DNA from: Syntrophorhabdaceae bacterium PtaU1.Bin034
GTDB lineage: Bacteria > Desulfobacterota_G > Syntrophorhabdia > Syntrophorhabdales > WCHB1-27
Length of the DNA: 12,470 nt
Assembly (NCBI GenBank): GCA_002067405.1
Contig: MVRP01000116.1
Coordinates: 1 to 12,470 of the forward strand
Reading direction: 5' to 3'
Numbering within the stretch: the first letter of the stretch is position 1; each line of letters opens with the position of its first letter. Below the pieces are notes generated by a model. The model had not been told where the DNA came from and made no database searches. It saw only the letters and a list, made by a program, of their open reading frames with translations. Of the stretch, positions 6,804-12,470 are shown in pieces. The position numbers were made by a program, and so were the translations under genes.

Positions 6804-6946
6804 TGTTGCAGGCTTTTTATCAACTGAATCTGATCCCGCCATACATGGGGCTACAGGCTGCCTACACGGCGATTCCCGCACCAGGGTACCGTCCCGGCAT
6901 TCCCTGGGCAAGCATCTTCACCGTGCGCATGTTTTTGGTACTCTGA
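6752..6946 (+). pseudogene. C-terminal part of the OprB-family porin, in the -1 frame
   Basis: After the T7 run at 6745-6751 the porin sequence continues in the -1 frame as PDVPSSYTSTSL, ELMLQAFYQLNLIPPYMGLQ and a final strand ending FTVRMFLVL before a TGA at 6944-6946. The pattern of 'E..L...YQ..L.P...LQ...' followed by a PG-rich loop and a last strand ending in hydrophobics is the expected OprB C-terminus. Together with the upstream frame it gives about 489 residues, near the usual size for this family. It is recorded separately because the assembled sequence does not join it in frame. Confidence 0.75.
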
Positions 6947-7023
6947 GGCGAGGAGACCCCTGTCAAGTCCTCGATGAGTTCGCCCAGATTCTTGCATTCA
7001 TGATTATCGTAAGACGAAAGACC

Positions 7024-7185
7024 TCATCTTGAGAGCCGCAAAATCCCGTACGCACCTCTCCCGACGAGCATAAAGACGATTGTTCCAACAGTCAGATCCG
7101 GGAGTTTCGATGCGGTAATGTACACGACGGTTCCCGCAACGATGACGCCAAGGTTGACGGTATGTGCGCCCTTGCTTATGGACAT
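7024..7185 (-). pseudogene. C-terminal fragment of a CDF-like cation transporter
   Basis: A 53-codon frame (ATG at 7183-7185, TGA at 7024-7026) reads VNLGVIVAGTVVYITASKLP, then DLTVGTIVFMLVGRGAYGIL and RLSR. The pattern N-x-G-V-I-x-A-G...T/S-x-x-P-D-x-x-V-G is what is seen in the last transmembrane helices of cation-diffusion-facilitator (CzcD-like) transporters. The rest of the gene (the earlier helices) is absent; upstream the sequence becomes IS200 transposase in another frame. Assignment is by eye from a short segment, so moderate confidence. The first eight or so residues are probably junction sequence. Confidence 0.5.
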
Positions 7186-7345
7186 ACTCTCTGATTACTT
7201 TCTCATTTCCATACTGGCCCACGGTATTTACGTAGAATCCGCTCGTCCAGAACTTCCCGCTCCAGAGCATCTTCTTGACTTCGGGATGGGTGCGGAAGAT
7301 CTCCTTTGCGGTGATACCCTTGATCGTCTGGGTCTTTTTGTCCGA
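7166..7345 (-). mobile_element. tnpA: IS200/IS605-family TnpA transposase remnant
   Basis: About 60 codons inside a 138-codon minus-strand frame (7004-7420) match the C-terminal half of the Y1 HUH transposase TnpA of IS200/IS605 elements: a TIKGITAKEIFRTHPEVKK segment, then MLWSGKFWTSGFYVNTVG, then NEKVIREYVHKQG. The LWxGxFWxxxxYVxTVG pattern and the following helix with Y...Q (the catalytic tyrosine helix) are characteristic. The N-terminal half with the HUH metal-binding motif is missing, as are recognisable IS ends, so the element is dead. The flanking codons of the long frame look like unrelated sequence read through. Confidence 0.75.
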
Positions 7346-7510
7346 CCGAGGGGTCGCGGGAAGAGCAGGGCAGCACCGTAATTTGTAATGGCAAGAACAC
7401 GTTCCGTATGATGAACGCACGATCTTGCCTGCAAAACTTTATTCAAAAACGGGTGCACAACTTTATTTTAAAGGGACAAATCATCGCTTGAAGGAAGAAA
7501 TAAAAGGGAA

Positions 7511-7869
7511 GGGGTAGACTATAAGCCGGGTTCTGTTACCGAAGACGGTATACGGTCATTTCTCTGTGAGCTGGCCTTCTTGCCAGCTTCTTGCGGCCTA
7601 CCTGGGTTAAAGGATGGGCTCTCCTCACCGCCTTGCGACGGTCCCCGCTTTGGCCTTGCATCGGATGGGGTTTGCCAGGCCATCCAGTCACCTGGATGCC
7701 GGTGGGCTCTTACCCCGCCTTTTCACCCTTACCATCCCGAAGAACGGGAGGCGGTATGTTTTCTGTTGCACTTTCCTTGGGATTGCTCCCAGTCCCCGTT
7801 AGGGACCATCCTGCCCTTCGATGCCCGGACTTTCCTCAGGATCCTGTCCCGCGACCATACGTCTACCCC
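7511..7869 (-). ncRNA. rnpB: RNase P RNA (bacterial class A)
   Basis: This is the catalytic RNA of RNase P, which matures tRNA 5' ends. On the minus strand the universally conserved GAGGAAAGTCCGGGC (7823-7837, P4 5' strand region) and ACAGAACCCGGCTTATAG (7519-7536, P4 3' strand region) are present in the right order and about 300 nt apart. The ends pair as helix P1: GGGGTAGAC (7861-7869) with GTCTACCCC (7511-7519). Internal segments such as GGTAAGGGTGAAA and AGAAATGACCGTATACC also match class A RNAs. Length about 359 nt is normal. No separate promoter is seen: the 5' end overlaps the RNase HI stop codon, so the RNA is probably processed from the upstream operon transcript. Frames within it are not genes. 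Confidence 0.97.
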
Positions 7870-8267
7870 TTTTTTGCGGCCGCATTTTTGGCGAGCTTAT
7901 CAGCTATCCTGTTTTCTTCTCTTGGTATATATTTTACCTTAAAATAGGTGAAATTTCGAATAAGGCGCTTCACTTCCTCAAAATAAGGCCTTAGACCTTC
8001 ATTTCTGATTCGGTATTTTCCCAGGAGCTGATTCGCTATTAAAAGAGAGTCCGTATAGATATGGACGGTCCGGATGGCAGAGGTTTCAATCTTTTTGAGT
8101 GCCCTCAACAGGGCCTCGTACTCGGCCATGTTGTTCGTCATTTCGCCGAGATGAATACTATCTCTCCAAATTTCGTTTCCATCCTCGTCAAAGGCGACCA
8201 TACCGGCACCGGACTGTCCGGGATTACCAAGGCAGGCACCGTCAGTATAGATGTGCCATTCCCTCAT
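7863..8267 (-). CDS. rnhA: Ribonuclease HI family protein
   Basis: This cytoplasmic endonuclease cleaves the RNA strand of RNA-DNA hybrids, acting on R-loops and replication primers. It is 134 residues, close to the compact RNase HI-like class. The four catalytic carboxylates are visible: D9 (YTDGA), E49 (NNMAEYEAL), D73 (YTDSLL) and D123 (NRIADKLA). It lacks the basic-protrusion helix of E. coli RNase HI, as many ribonuclease-HI-like proteins do. ATG at 8265-8267 overlaps the stop of the upstream zinc-ribbon gene (ATGA), so translation is probably coupled. The stop TAG (7863-7865) lies inside the first nine bases of rnpB. The symbol rnhA follows family usage; other genomes may hold a second, canonical RNase H. 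Confidence 0.93.
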   Translation of the reverse strand: MREWHIYTDGACLGNPGQSGAGMVAFDEDGNEIWRDSIHLGEMTNNMAEYEALLRALKKIETSAIRTVHIYTDSLLIANQLLGKYRIRNEGLRPYFEEVKRLIRNFTYFKVKYIPREENRIADKLAKNAAAKKG

Positions 8268-8974
8268 TCTTCTTCGACGTAGAATAGAATTCTATTGCAG
8301 CTCGGGCAGGTGATGAGCCTGTTGTTCTTCATTACTTCGATGAATAGTTGCGGAGGGATATTCATGAAGCATCCGAGGCAGGTGCCGTTTCTGACATTTA
8401 CCACGGCAACTCCCGCTCTTTTCTCTATGAGTATATTGTAACGGGCCTTAACGTCCTCACTCACGCCAGCCAGCAATCTCTCCCTCTCGACCCGGAGTTT
8501 CGTGACAACACTGCCAACCGTCTCTATCTGCTTTTCCAACTCCTTGGTCTCTTCGGCTACTTCCTTTTCTCTTATTGCAAGGGCCTTCGACGAGGACTGA
8601 TAATCCTTTTTCAGTTCCTCGATTCTTTCCATAAGAAGAATAATATCTTCCTCTGTCTTGTCGTTCGTGCCTCGCGCAGTCTCAATCTCCTTCAGCATTG
8701 CCTGGTATTCTTTATTTGTCTTGACTTCGTAAAGTTTTGACTCGGCCTTCTTGATCTGAGCCTTCTCCGTCTCAAGCTCTTGTTCCTTCTTCCGTCTTTC
8801 CTTCTCAAGCTCTTCGATGATCTCTTTCTCTCTGCTCAGCCGCTCTTTTGTTTCCGCGATCTCTCTTGCCATCTCCTCTATTTTTTGCGGTCCGAGAGCC
8901 CTCTTCTTCTCATTTTCGATTATCTTCGTGTCTACCTTCTGCACCTGAGAGAGGGTTTCTAATTCTTCGTTCAA
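8264..8974 (-). CDS. Coiled-coil zinc-ribbon protein (zf-RING_7/DUF164 type)
   Basis: This is a 236-residue protein made of a long charged coiled coil (about residues 5-170) followed by a C4 zinc ribbon. The zinc ligands are C199 and C202 (CLGC) and C223 and C226 (CPSC). The segment TNKEYQAMLKEIE (86-98) and the NGTCLGC...LITCPSCNRILFY ending are hallmarks of this family; its precise cellular role is not established, though nucleic-acid or protein binding is suggested by the ribbon. The start TTG at 8972-8974 is preferred over an upstream ATG at 9019 because a perfect AGGAGGG lies 6 bp before it, whereas the upstream start would fall within the tRNA terminator hairpin. It is the first gene of the zinc-ribbon – rnhA – rnpB unit. 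Confidence 0.9.
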   Translation of the reverse strand: MNEELETLSQVQKVDTKIIENEKKRALGPQKIEEMAREIAETKERLSREKEIIEELEKERRKKEQELETEKAQIKKAESKLYEVKTNKEYQAMLKEIETARGTNDKTEEDIILLMERIEELKKDYQSSSKALAIREKEVAEETKELEKQIETVGSVVTKLRVERERLLAGVSEDVKARYNILIEKRAGVAVVNVRNGTCLGCFMNIPPQLFIEVMKNNRLITCPSCNRILFYVEEE

Positions 8975-8987
8975 TGTGCTCCCTCCT

Positions 8988-9026
8988 AAAAATTTAAAAG
9001 GGGTGGCATTTCTGCTCACCCCTTTT
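8988..9026 (-). terminator. Rho-independent terminator after the tRNA gene
   Basis: On the minus strand, AAAAGGGGTG (9017-9026) and CACCCCTTTT (8996-9005) form a perfect 10-bp stem with an 11-base loop, followed by AAATTTTT at 8988-8995. It lies about 50 bp downstream of the tRNA and just 9 bp from the ribosome binding site of the zinc-ribbon gene. It may end the tRNA transcript or act as an attenuator for the downstream genes. Confidence 0.7.
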
Positions 9027-9075
9027 GGTCATTTCTATATACATTCATCCGCGCTATCATTCCCTGTTCTCTAAT

Positions 9076-9148
9076 TGGGCCCACCTGGCCTCGAACCAGG
9101 GACCTACCGGTTATGAGCCGGTGGCTCTACCAACTGAGCTATGGGCCC
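9076..9148 (-). tRNA. tRNA with CAT anticodon (Met or Ile2)
   Basis: This is a complete 73-nt cloverleaf on the minus strand. It has acceptor stem GGGCCCA/TGGGCCC, D-arm GCTCAGTTGGTAGAGC, anticodon arm ACCGG-CTCATAA-CCGGT with anticodon CAT (9113-9115), T-arm CCTGG-TTCGAGG-CCAGG, and discriminator A. The 3' CCA is not encoded. Lack of the initiator C1:A72 mismatch and of the three G:C pairs in the anticodon stem rules out initiator tRNA-fMet. It is either elongator tRNA-Met or tRNA-Ile2, whose C34 is converted to lysidine by TilS; C4:G69 and C5:G68 in the acceptor stem are TilS-type determinants, so Ile2 is possible. T-loop base 60 is G. Confidence 0.96.
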
Positions 9149-9161
9149 GCCTACAGGAGAT

Positions 9162-9190
9162 AGATTAACCAATAAGCCCATTTTTGTCAA
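9162..9190 (-). promoter_or_regulatory. Promoter of the tRNA gene
   Basis: On the minus strand, a consensus -35 TTGACA (9185-9190) lies 17 bp from TAATCT (9162-9167). The predicted start is about 9155, around 7 nt before the tRNA 5' end. The spacing and position are ideal for a tRNA promoter. It may also supply readthrough transcription to the zinc-ribbon – rnhA – rnpB genes. Confidence 0.7.
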
Positions 9191-9360
9191 GCGATAACCG
9201 GGCGATAACAACGATAGCAGACGCCGGGACTACAATCCGTCATGTCCTTTTGTCCCCGATTTTGGTTGCGCATACTTACGCTGTCGTGCTGTTTTCCCCG
9301 GTGGCGATCGTTTCTTCGACCGTCATTGGGAATGAGTTGATGCTCTGCAATTGCTTCTCT

Positions 9361-9564
9361 TTACAGCCACTTCTTGAAGTAGACTCTTAAGAAAGGATGA
9401 TCTATCAGAAAGGATATTATCCCGGCATGCCAGTTAAAGCGAGCCTTTTCATAAACGGCCCTCATAATGCCATTCTTTGAAGCCAGATCAAAAATCGTGT
9501 CTATCTGTCTGTCGGAAAGGGCAGAAAAGGTCTTCCTGAGAAGGATTCTTCTTTTGCTTTTCGG
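9361..9564 (-). pseudogene. Possible gene 3' remnant, unrecognised
   Basis: On the minus strand a 67-codon stretch open from stop to stop reads convincingly protein-like: TFSALSDRQIDTIFDLASKN, then GIMRAVYEKARFNWHAGIIS, then FLIDHPFLRVYFKKWL before TAA (9361-9363). The only ATG is internal (9463-9465), which would give 34 residues with no good ribosome binding site. I do not recognise the family. It looks like the C-terminus of a longer gene whose 5' part has been lost, lying between the tRNA and the ABC ATPase genes. The overlapping plus-strand frame at 9184-9390 is less plausible. Confidence 0.3.
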
Positions 9565-9568
9565 TCAC

Positions 9569-9597
9569 TTGAAACCACCTGTTCTTCATGCTAAAGT
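9569..9597 (+). promoter_or_regulatory. Candidate promoter of the oppD/oppF-type pair
   Basis: TTGAAA (9569-9574) lies 17 bp from TAAAGT (9592-9597), with TGC directly before it forming an extended -10 (TGn). The predicted start near 9604 is about 30 nt before the ATG at 9635, which supports that start codon over the upstream in-frame ATG at 9467. Confidence 0.45.
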
Positions 9598-9634
9598 ATG
9601 CGTGCTTCGTCGCACACAGGTGGATCATAATCAG

Positions 9635-10609
9635 ATGAAAAAAAACGGTTCTCTTCTTTCGGTTTCAGATCTCCATACCTATTTCTTTTCCGGGAAACAG
9701 GTTATCAAAGCTGTTCAGAACGTGAGTTTTGAGATTAAGAGGGGGGAAGTCTTTGGTCTCGTTGGAGAAAGCGGTTGCGGAAAAACGATGACTGCCCTTT
9801 CCGTAATACGCCTCGTTCCTGTGCCCGGAAAGATAGTCCAGGGAAGCATCGATTTCGAGGGAAAGAACCTGGTCGTGCTATCGGACGAAGAGATGCAGCA
9901 GGTGAGAGGAGGAAGGATCGGAATGATCTTCCAGGAACCGCTCACCTCGCTCAATCCTGTGCTAAGGATCGGGGACCAGATTTCAGAAACGCTTCTCGTA
10001 CACAAGAATCTTTCGGCGGACCAGGCGCGAAGCTCTTCCATCGAACTCCTTGCAAAGGTCGGCCTTGATAGACCGGAAAAGCGATACTTGCAGTATCCTC
10101 ACCAACTGAGCGGCGGACAGAGACAAAGGGTGCTGATCGCCATCGCCATCGCCTGCCACCCCGCGCTCATTATCGCAGACGAGCCGACAACAGCGCTGGA
10201 TGTCACGATAGAAAGACAAATCCTTCGTTTGCTTCAGAACCTGGTCGGTGAATCCGATATGTCTATGCTTTTCATAACGCACAACCTCAACATCATAAAG
10301 AGAATAGGGCAGAGGATAGGAGTCATGTACGCAGGAAGGATGGTGGAGCAGGCGCCCGTGAACGAATTCTTCGAAAATCCGCTTCACCCCTACAGCAAGG
10401 GTCTGCTGGCATCCATGCCGCAATTTTCCCGCGACTGCGACCGCTTGAGCGCCATCCCCGGTTCTGTGCCCCGCCTGTCCGAAATACCTCAGGGATGTAC
10501 GTTTCACCCCCGTTGTCCGAATGCAACGGCCATATGCACACAAGAAGAGCCTCCACCGCTCGAAACGGGAGTTGAAAGATGGGTCAGATGCTTTCTGTAT
10601 CAAAACTGA
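9635..10609 (+). CDS. OppD/DppD-type ABC transporter ATPase
   Basis: This is a cytoplasmic ATPase subunit of the peptide/nickel/opine (PepT) importer family, 324 residues. Motifs are Walker A GESGCGKT (44-51), Q-loop Q100 in IFQEP, signature LSGGQRQR (158-165), Walker B LIIADEP (178-184) and switch H216. The C-terminal oligopeptide/dipeptide (HPY) domain begins at [15 protein letters not shown] and contains C288, C294, C301 and C319; in related DppD/OppD proteins four such cysteines hold a [4Fe-4S] cluster. ATG 9635 is chosen because AGGTGGA lies 10 bp upstream and the frame before it (from 9467) resembles no ABC protein and precedes the predicted promoter. The 3' end overlaps the next gene by 31 bp. 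No permease or binding protein gene is next to it here. Substrate (peptide, nickel, other) is undetermined. Confidence 0.93.
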   Translation: MKKNGSLLSVSDLHTYFFSGKQVIKAVQNVSFEIKRGEVFGLVGESGCGKTMTALSVIRLVPVPGKIVQGSIDFEGKNLVVLSDEEMQQVRGGRIGMIFQEPLTSLNPVLRIGDQISETLLVHKNLSADQARSSSIELLAKVGLDRPEKRYLQYPHQLSGGQRQRVLIAIAIACHPALIIADEPTTALDVTIERQILRLLQNLVGESDMSMLFITHNLNIIKRIGQRIGVMYAGRMVEQAPVNEFFENPLHPYSKGLLASMPQFSRDCDRLSAIPGSVPRLSEIPQGCTFHPRCPNATAICTQEEPPPLETGVERWVRCFLYQN

Positions 10610-11511
10610 CAAAGGTGTACGAAGTGAGGAAGACGGTTTTTTCACTAAGAAAAGACCGCATTCCTGCTGTCAATAATGTCTCTTTTGACCTGGATCAGGG
10701 CAAAACCATCGGGATAGTCGGCGAGAGCGGCTCAGGAAAAAGCACGCTCGCAAAATGCATCCTTCTTCTGGAACGGCCGGATGAAGGGGATATCTCGTTT
10801 AAGGGCATGGACTGGCTTCACCTTGAGGAAAAGAAAAGGAGATCTCTTCGCAAGGACATGCAGATCATCTTTCAGGATCCCTATTCGTCTCTCAATCCGA
10901 GAAAGACTATTCTGGACATAGTAACCGAACCTTTGCTCGCCCATAATATGATCAGGCAGTCTGAAGCGAAAGCGAAGGCGGCGGCTGTCCTTAAGAACGT
11001 CGGTCTTGATGAAGATTTTCTGAGGAAATATCCACACGAAATGAGCGGAGGACAAAGGCAGCGCATTGCTATCGGAAGGGCACTGTCGACCGAACCTTCA
11101 TTGATCATTGCCGACGAACCCGTATCCTCCCTTGATGTTTCCATTCAGGCTCAGATCATCAATCTTTTTCTTGATATCAAAAGACAATCCGTCATCTCCA
11201 TGCTTTTTATTTCCCATGACCTGAACATCATCAGATTCGTTTCCGATTCGATCATGGTTATGTATCGAGGTAAGGTAGTTGAGATGGCAGAGAAAGAAGA
11301 AATTTTCTGCCATCCTCTCCATCCCTACACGCAAATGCTGATCAATACCGCGGAGGGTGATCTGGACAATGGAATTGAAGAAGAGCCGGGAAGGACGTGC
11401 TGCGCCTTTCTCGACAGATGCCGGATCAAGAAACAGATATGCGCAAAAGGCGTACCGGAACTGAAGGGTAGGGGTGACCACCAGGTAGCCTGCTTCCTCT
11501 GCGACAACTGA
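10579..11511 (+). CDS. OppF/DppF-type ABC transporter ATPase
   Basis: This is the partner ATPase of the PepT-family importer, 310 residues, forming the usual D/F heterodimer with the preceding protein. Motifs are Walker A GESGSGKS (48-55), Q99 in IFQDP, signature MSGGQRQR (155-162), Walker B LIIADEP (175-181) and switch H213. An extended N-terminal loop (KTVFSLRKDRIPAVNNVSF) is typical of the F subunit. The C-terminal domain starts at HPLHPYTQML and carries C274, C275, C281, C288, C305 and C308, fitting a [4Fe-4S] site as in DppF. The HPRC/P motif common in the family is replaced by FLDRC. ATG 10579 has GGGAG about 7 bp upstream; a second ATG lies nine bases later. The 31-bp overlap with the preceding gene implies coupled translation. 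Confidence 0.93.
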   Translation: MGQMLSVSKLTKVYEVRKTVFSLRKDRIPAVNNVSFDLDQGKTIGIVGESGSGKSTLAKCILLLERPDEGDISFKGMDWLHLEEKKRRSLRKDMQIIFQDPYSSLNPRKTILDIVTEPLLAHNMIRQSEAKAKAAAVLKNVGLDEDFLRKYPHEMSGGQRQRIAIGRALSTEPSLIIADEPVSSLDVSIQAQIINLFLDIKRQSVISMLFISHDLNIIRFVSDSIMVMYRGKVVEMAEKEEIFCHPLHPYTQMLINTAEGDLDNGIEEEPGRTCCAFLDRCRIKKQICAKGVPELKGRGDHQVACFLCDN

Positions 11512-11546
11512 CCGCATCCCAAAATTTTCCAAATTCTTTTTTGTCA

Positions 11547-11574
11547 TTGATTCTAAGTTTTTCTCTGATAGAAT
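11547..11574 (+). promoter_or_regulatory. Candidate promoter of the sigma-54 activator gene
   Basis: TTGATT (11547-11552), a 16-bp spacer, then TAGAAT (11569-11574) preceded by TGA, giving an extended -10. The predicted start, about 11581, leaves only some 15 nt before the ATG at 11596. The surrounding sequence is AT-rich, so chance matches are possible. Confidence 0.4.
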
Positions 11575-11578
11575 AATT

Positions 11579-11595
11579 ACCGGTCATGATCCGGT
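11579..11595. repeat. Inverted repeat directly before the activator start codon
   Basis: ACCGG (11579-11583) and CCGGT (11591-11595) flank TCATGAT, itself nearly symmetric, giving a 17-bp near-palindrome that ends at the base before the ATG. It covers the predicted transcription start and takes the place where a Shine-Dalgarno would be. It might be an operator (for instance autoregulatory) or an RNA hairpin. Confidence 0.4.
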
Positions 11596-12470
11596 ATGCT
11601 TAAAATACTCCTGTTCCACAAAAACGATTCGCCCGTCCCACAATCCCTGTTGAAAGGACACCAGGTGCATGCGCTCGATAGTATCGAGGCTGTCCCGCGA
11701 GAGGTATCGCATGGGAATTATCATCTTGTCGTGGCGGAAGGAGTGGCGGACATACTTCCCGACATAAAATCTGCCGACCCGCGTGCCGAAGTGGTATTAC
11801 TGGGAAACAATGACGGGGACGGAGTTGAAGCCATCAAGCAGGGTGCCTATGCGTTTCTTACCACGCCTGTTGATGCGGAAAGGCTTGGCGCCATTATAAA
11901 TGACATCGATCAAATGTTTGCTATGCGGAGTGAAATGGCTGTTCTGGAAGAACAGCTTGACCGCAAGTACAACTTTTGCGGTATTGTCGGCAGGAATCCG
12001 AAGATACTGGACATCATAAGCTTTATACGGCGTATCGCCCCTTATTATAAGACGGTCCTGATCACAGGGGAAACGGGGACCGGAAAGGAAGTGGTGGCCA
12101 GGGCGCTTCATTCCTTGAGCGGCAAACCGGAAGACCCTTTTGTGAGCTCAAATTGCGCGGGTTATGTCGAAACACTCATCGAATCGGAACTATTCGGTCA
12201 CCAGAAGGGGTCCTTTACAGGGGCGATCAAGGACAAGATCGGGCTCTTCGAAGCGGCCCGGGAAGGCACGCTCTTCCTCGATGAAATCGGCGACCTTCCT
12301 CTTTCATTCCAACCGCACCTCCTGAGAGTTCTCCAAAATGGTGAATTCCGGCCTGTGGGAAGTCATCGGGTCCTCCAGTCCCGGTGCAAGATCATAGCTG
12401 CAACGAGTAAAGATCTCAGGGAAGAGGTTGCGGCCGGAAGATTCAGGGAAGACCTTTTTTACAGAATCAC
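11596..12470 (+). CDS. Sigma-54-dependent activator with degenerate receiver (partial)
   Basis: This is the N-terminal 291 residues of an NtrC-type enhancer-binding protein, cut by the right edge. Residues 1 to about 105 look like a response-regulator receiver (KILLF..., NYHLVVAEG, AIKQGAYAFLTTPVD) but lack its chemistry. A linker helix (about 106-125) leads to the AAA+ domain from FCGIVGRNP, with Walker A GETGTGKE (158-165), the sigma-54 loop GSFTGA (205-210, variant of GAFTGA), Walker B TLFLDEIGDL (225-234), and arginine-finger region GRFREDLFYR (281-290). The C-terminal DNA-binding helix-turn-helix would lie past the window. ATG 11596 is the first possible start (in-frame TGA at 11587-11589), but no clear ribosome binding site precedes it. 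Target promoters are unknown. Confidence 0.93.
   Translation, partial: MLKILLFHKNDSPVPQSLLKGHQVHALDSIEAVPREVSHGNYHLVVAEGVADILPDIKSADPRAEVVLLGNNDGDGVEAIKQGAYAFLTTPVDAERLGAIINDIDQMFAMRSEMAVLEEQLDRKYNFCGIVGRNPKILDIISFIRRIAPYYKTVLITGETGTGKEVVARALHSLSGKPEDPFVSSNCAGYVETLIESELFGHQKGSFTGAIKDKIGLFEAAREGTLFLDEIGDLPLSFQPHLLRVLQNGEFRPVGSHRVLQSRCKIIAATSKDLREEVAAGRFREDLFYRI

Noticed and set aside
7435..7467. Direct repeat AACTTTATT twice, 24 bp apart, and a CGGGTGCA matching half of the liv operator
   Set aside because: Too short and AT-rich to be more than chance; no gene start lies appropriately near.
7580..7947. Three long overlapping plus-strand frames with many Pro/Leu codons
   Set aside because: They lie across the RNase P RNA, whose conserved sequence explains the lack of stops; no protein family is recognisable.
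8975..9019. Upstream ATG at 9019 for the zinc-ribbon protein
   Set aside because: It falls within the tRNA terminator hairpin; TTG at 8974 has a perfect AGGAGGG at proper spacing and matches the family's usual N-terminus.
9467..9634. N-terminal extension of the OppD-type protein from ATG 9467
   Set aside because: The extra residues do not resemble an ABC protein, the better ribosome binding site precedes ATG 9635, and a promoter candidate lies inside the extension.
11098..11547. Long minus-strand frames (up to 149 codons) opposite the OppF-type gene and others opposite OppD
   Set aside because: They are antisense shadows of well-supported ABC ATPase genes with no family resemblance.

Overview
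The window looks like chromosomal DNA from a Gram-negative, probably anaerobic bacterium of the Desulfobacterota/former Deltaproteobacteria type. The clues are the run zinc-ribbon coiled-coil protein gene – RNase HI gene – rnpB, an outer-membrane porin, a sigma-54 activator and mid-range GC content. This placement is inferred from gene content and was not tested. No phage, CRISPR array or intact mobile element is visible.

Layout. Positions 1-3616 (minus strand) carry a branched-chain-amino-acid-type (HAAT) ABC transporter operon read right to left: periplasmic binding protein, LivH permease, LivM permease, LivG ATPase (cut by the window edge). It is tightly packed, with 15-bp and 3-bp gaps and a 4-bp overlap. 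A good promoter (TTGACA-16-TATACA) at 3863-3890 drives it, with a palindrome (TGCACCCGGGTGCA core) lying on the -10 edge and predicted start site. Positions 3891-4482 hold no convincing gene but several inverted repeats.

Positions 4529-5323 (plus) encode an 8-helix membrane protein built from four similar helical hairpins. Its TTG start lies inside a perfect 12-bp inverted repeat. Positions 5414-6946 carry an OprB-type porin gene that is out of frame near its 3' end at a T7 run and may also be shifted at a T9 run in the signal-peptide region. Positions 7024-7345 (minus) are a scar: the C-terminal piece of an IS200/IS605 TnpA transposase abutting the C-terminal piece of a cation-diffusion-facilitator-like protein.

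Positions 7511-9148 (minus) are a housekeeping block: tRNA(CAT) with its own promoter and terminator, then a zinc-ribbon coiled-coil protein, RNase HI and RNase P RNA. The RNase HI stop codon lies inside the P1 helix of the RNase P RNA. Positions 9361-9564 (minus) may be a relic gene 3' end.

Positions 9635-11511 (plus) encode an OppD/OppF-type ATPase pair with C-terminal cysteine clusters but no permease or binding protein beside them here. From 11596 to the right edge lies a sigma-54 activator (AAA+ domain) with a receiver-like N-terminal domain that has lost all the phosphorylation residues. The most interesting items are the hairpin-controlled TTG start of the repeat membrane protein, the homopolymer frame breaks in the porin, the non-canonical receiver of the activator, and the CAT tRNA with tRNA-Ile2-like acceptor pairs.
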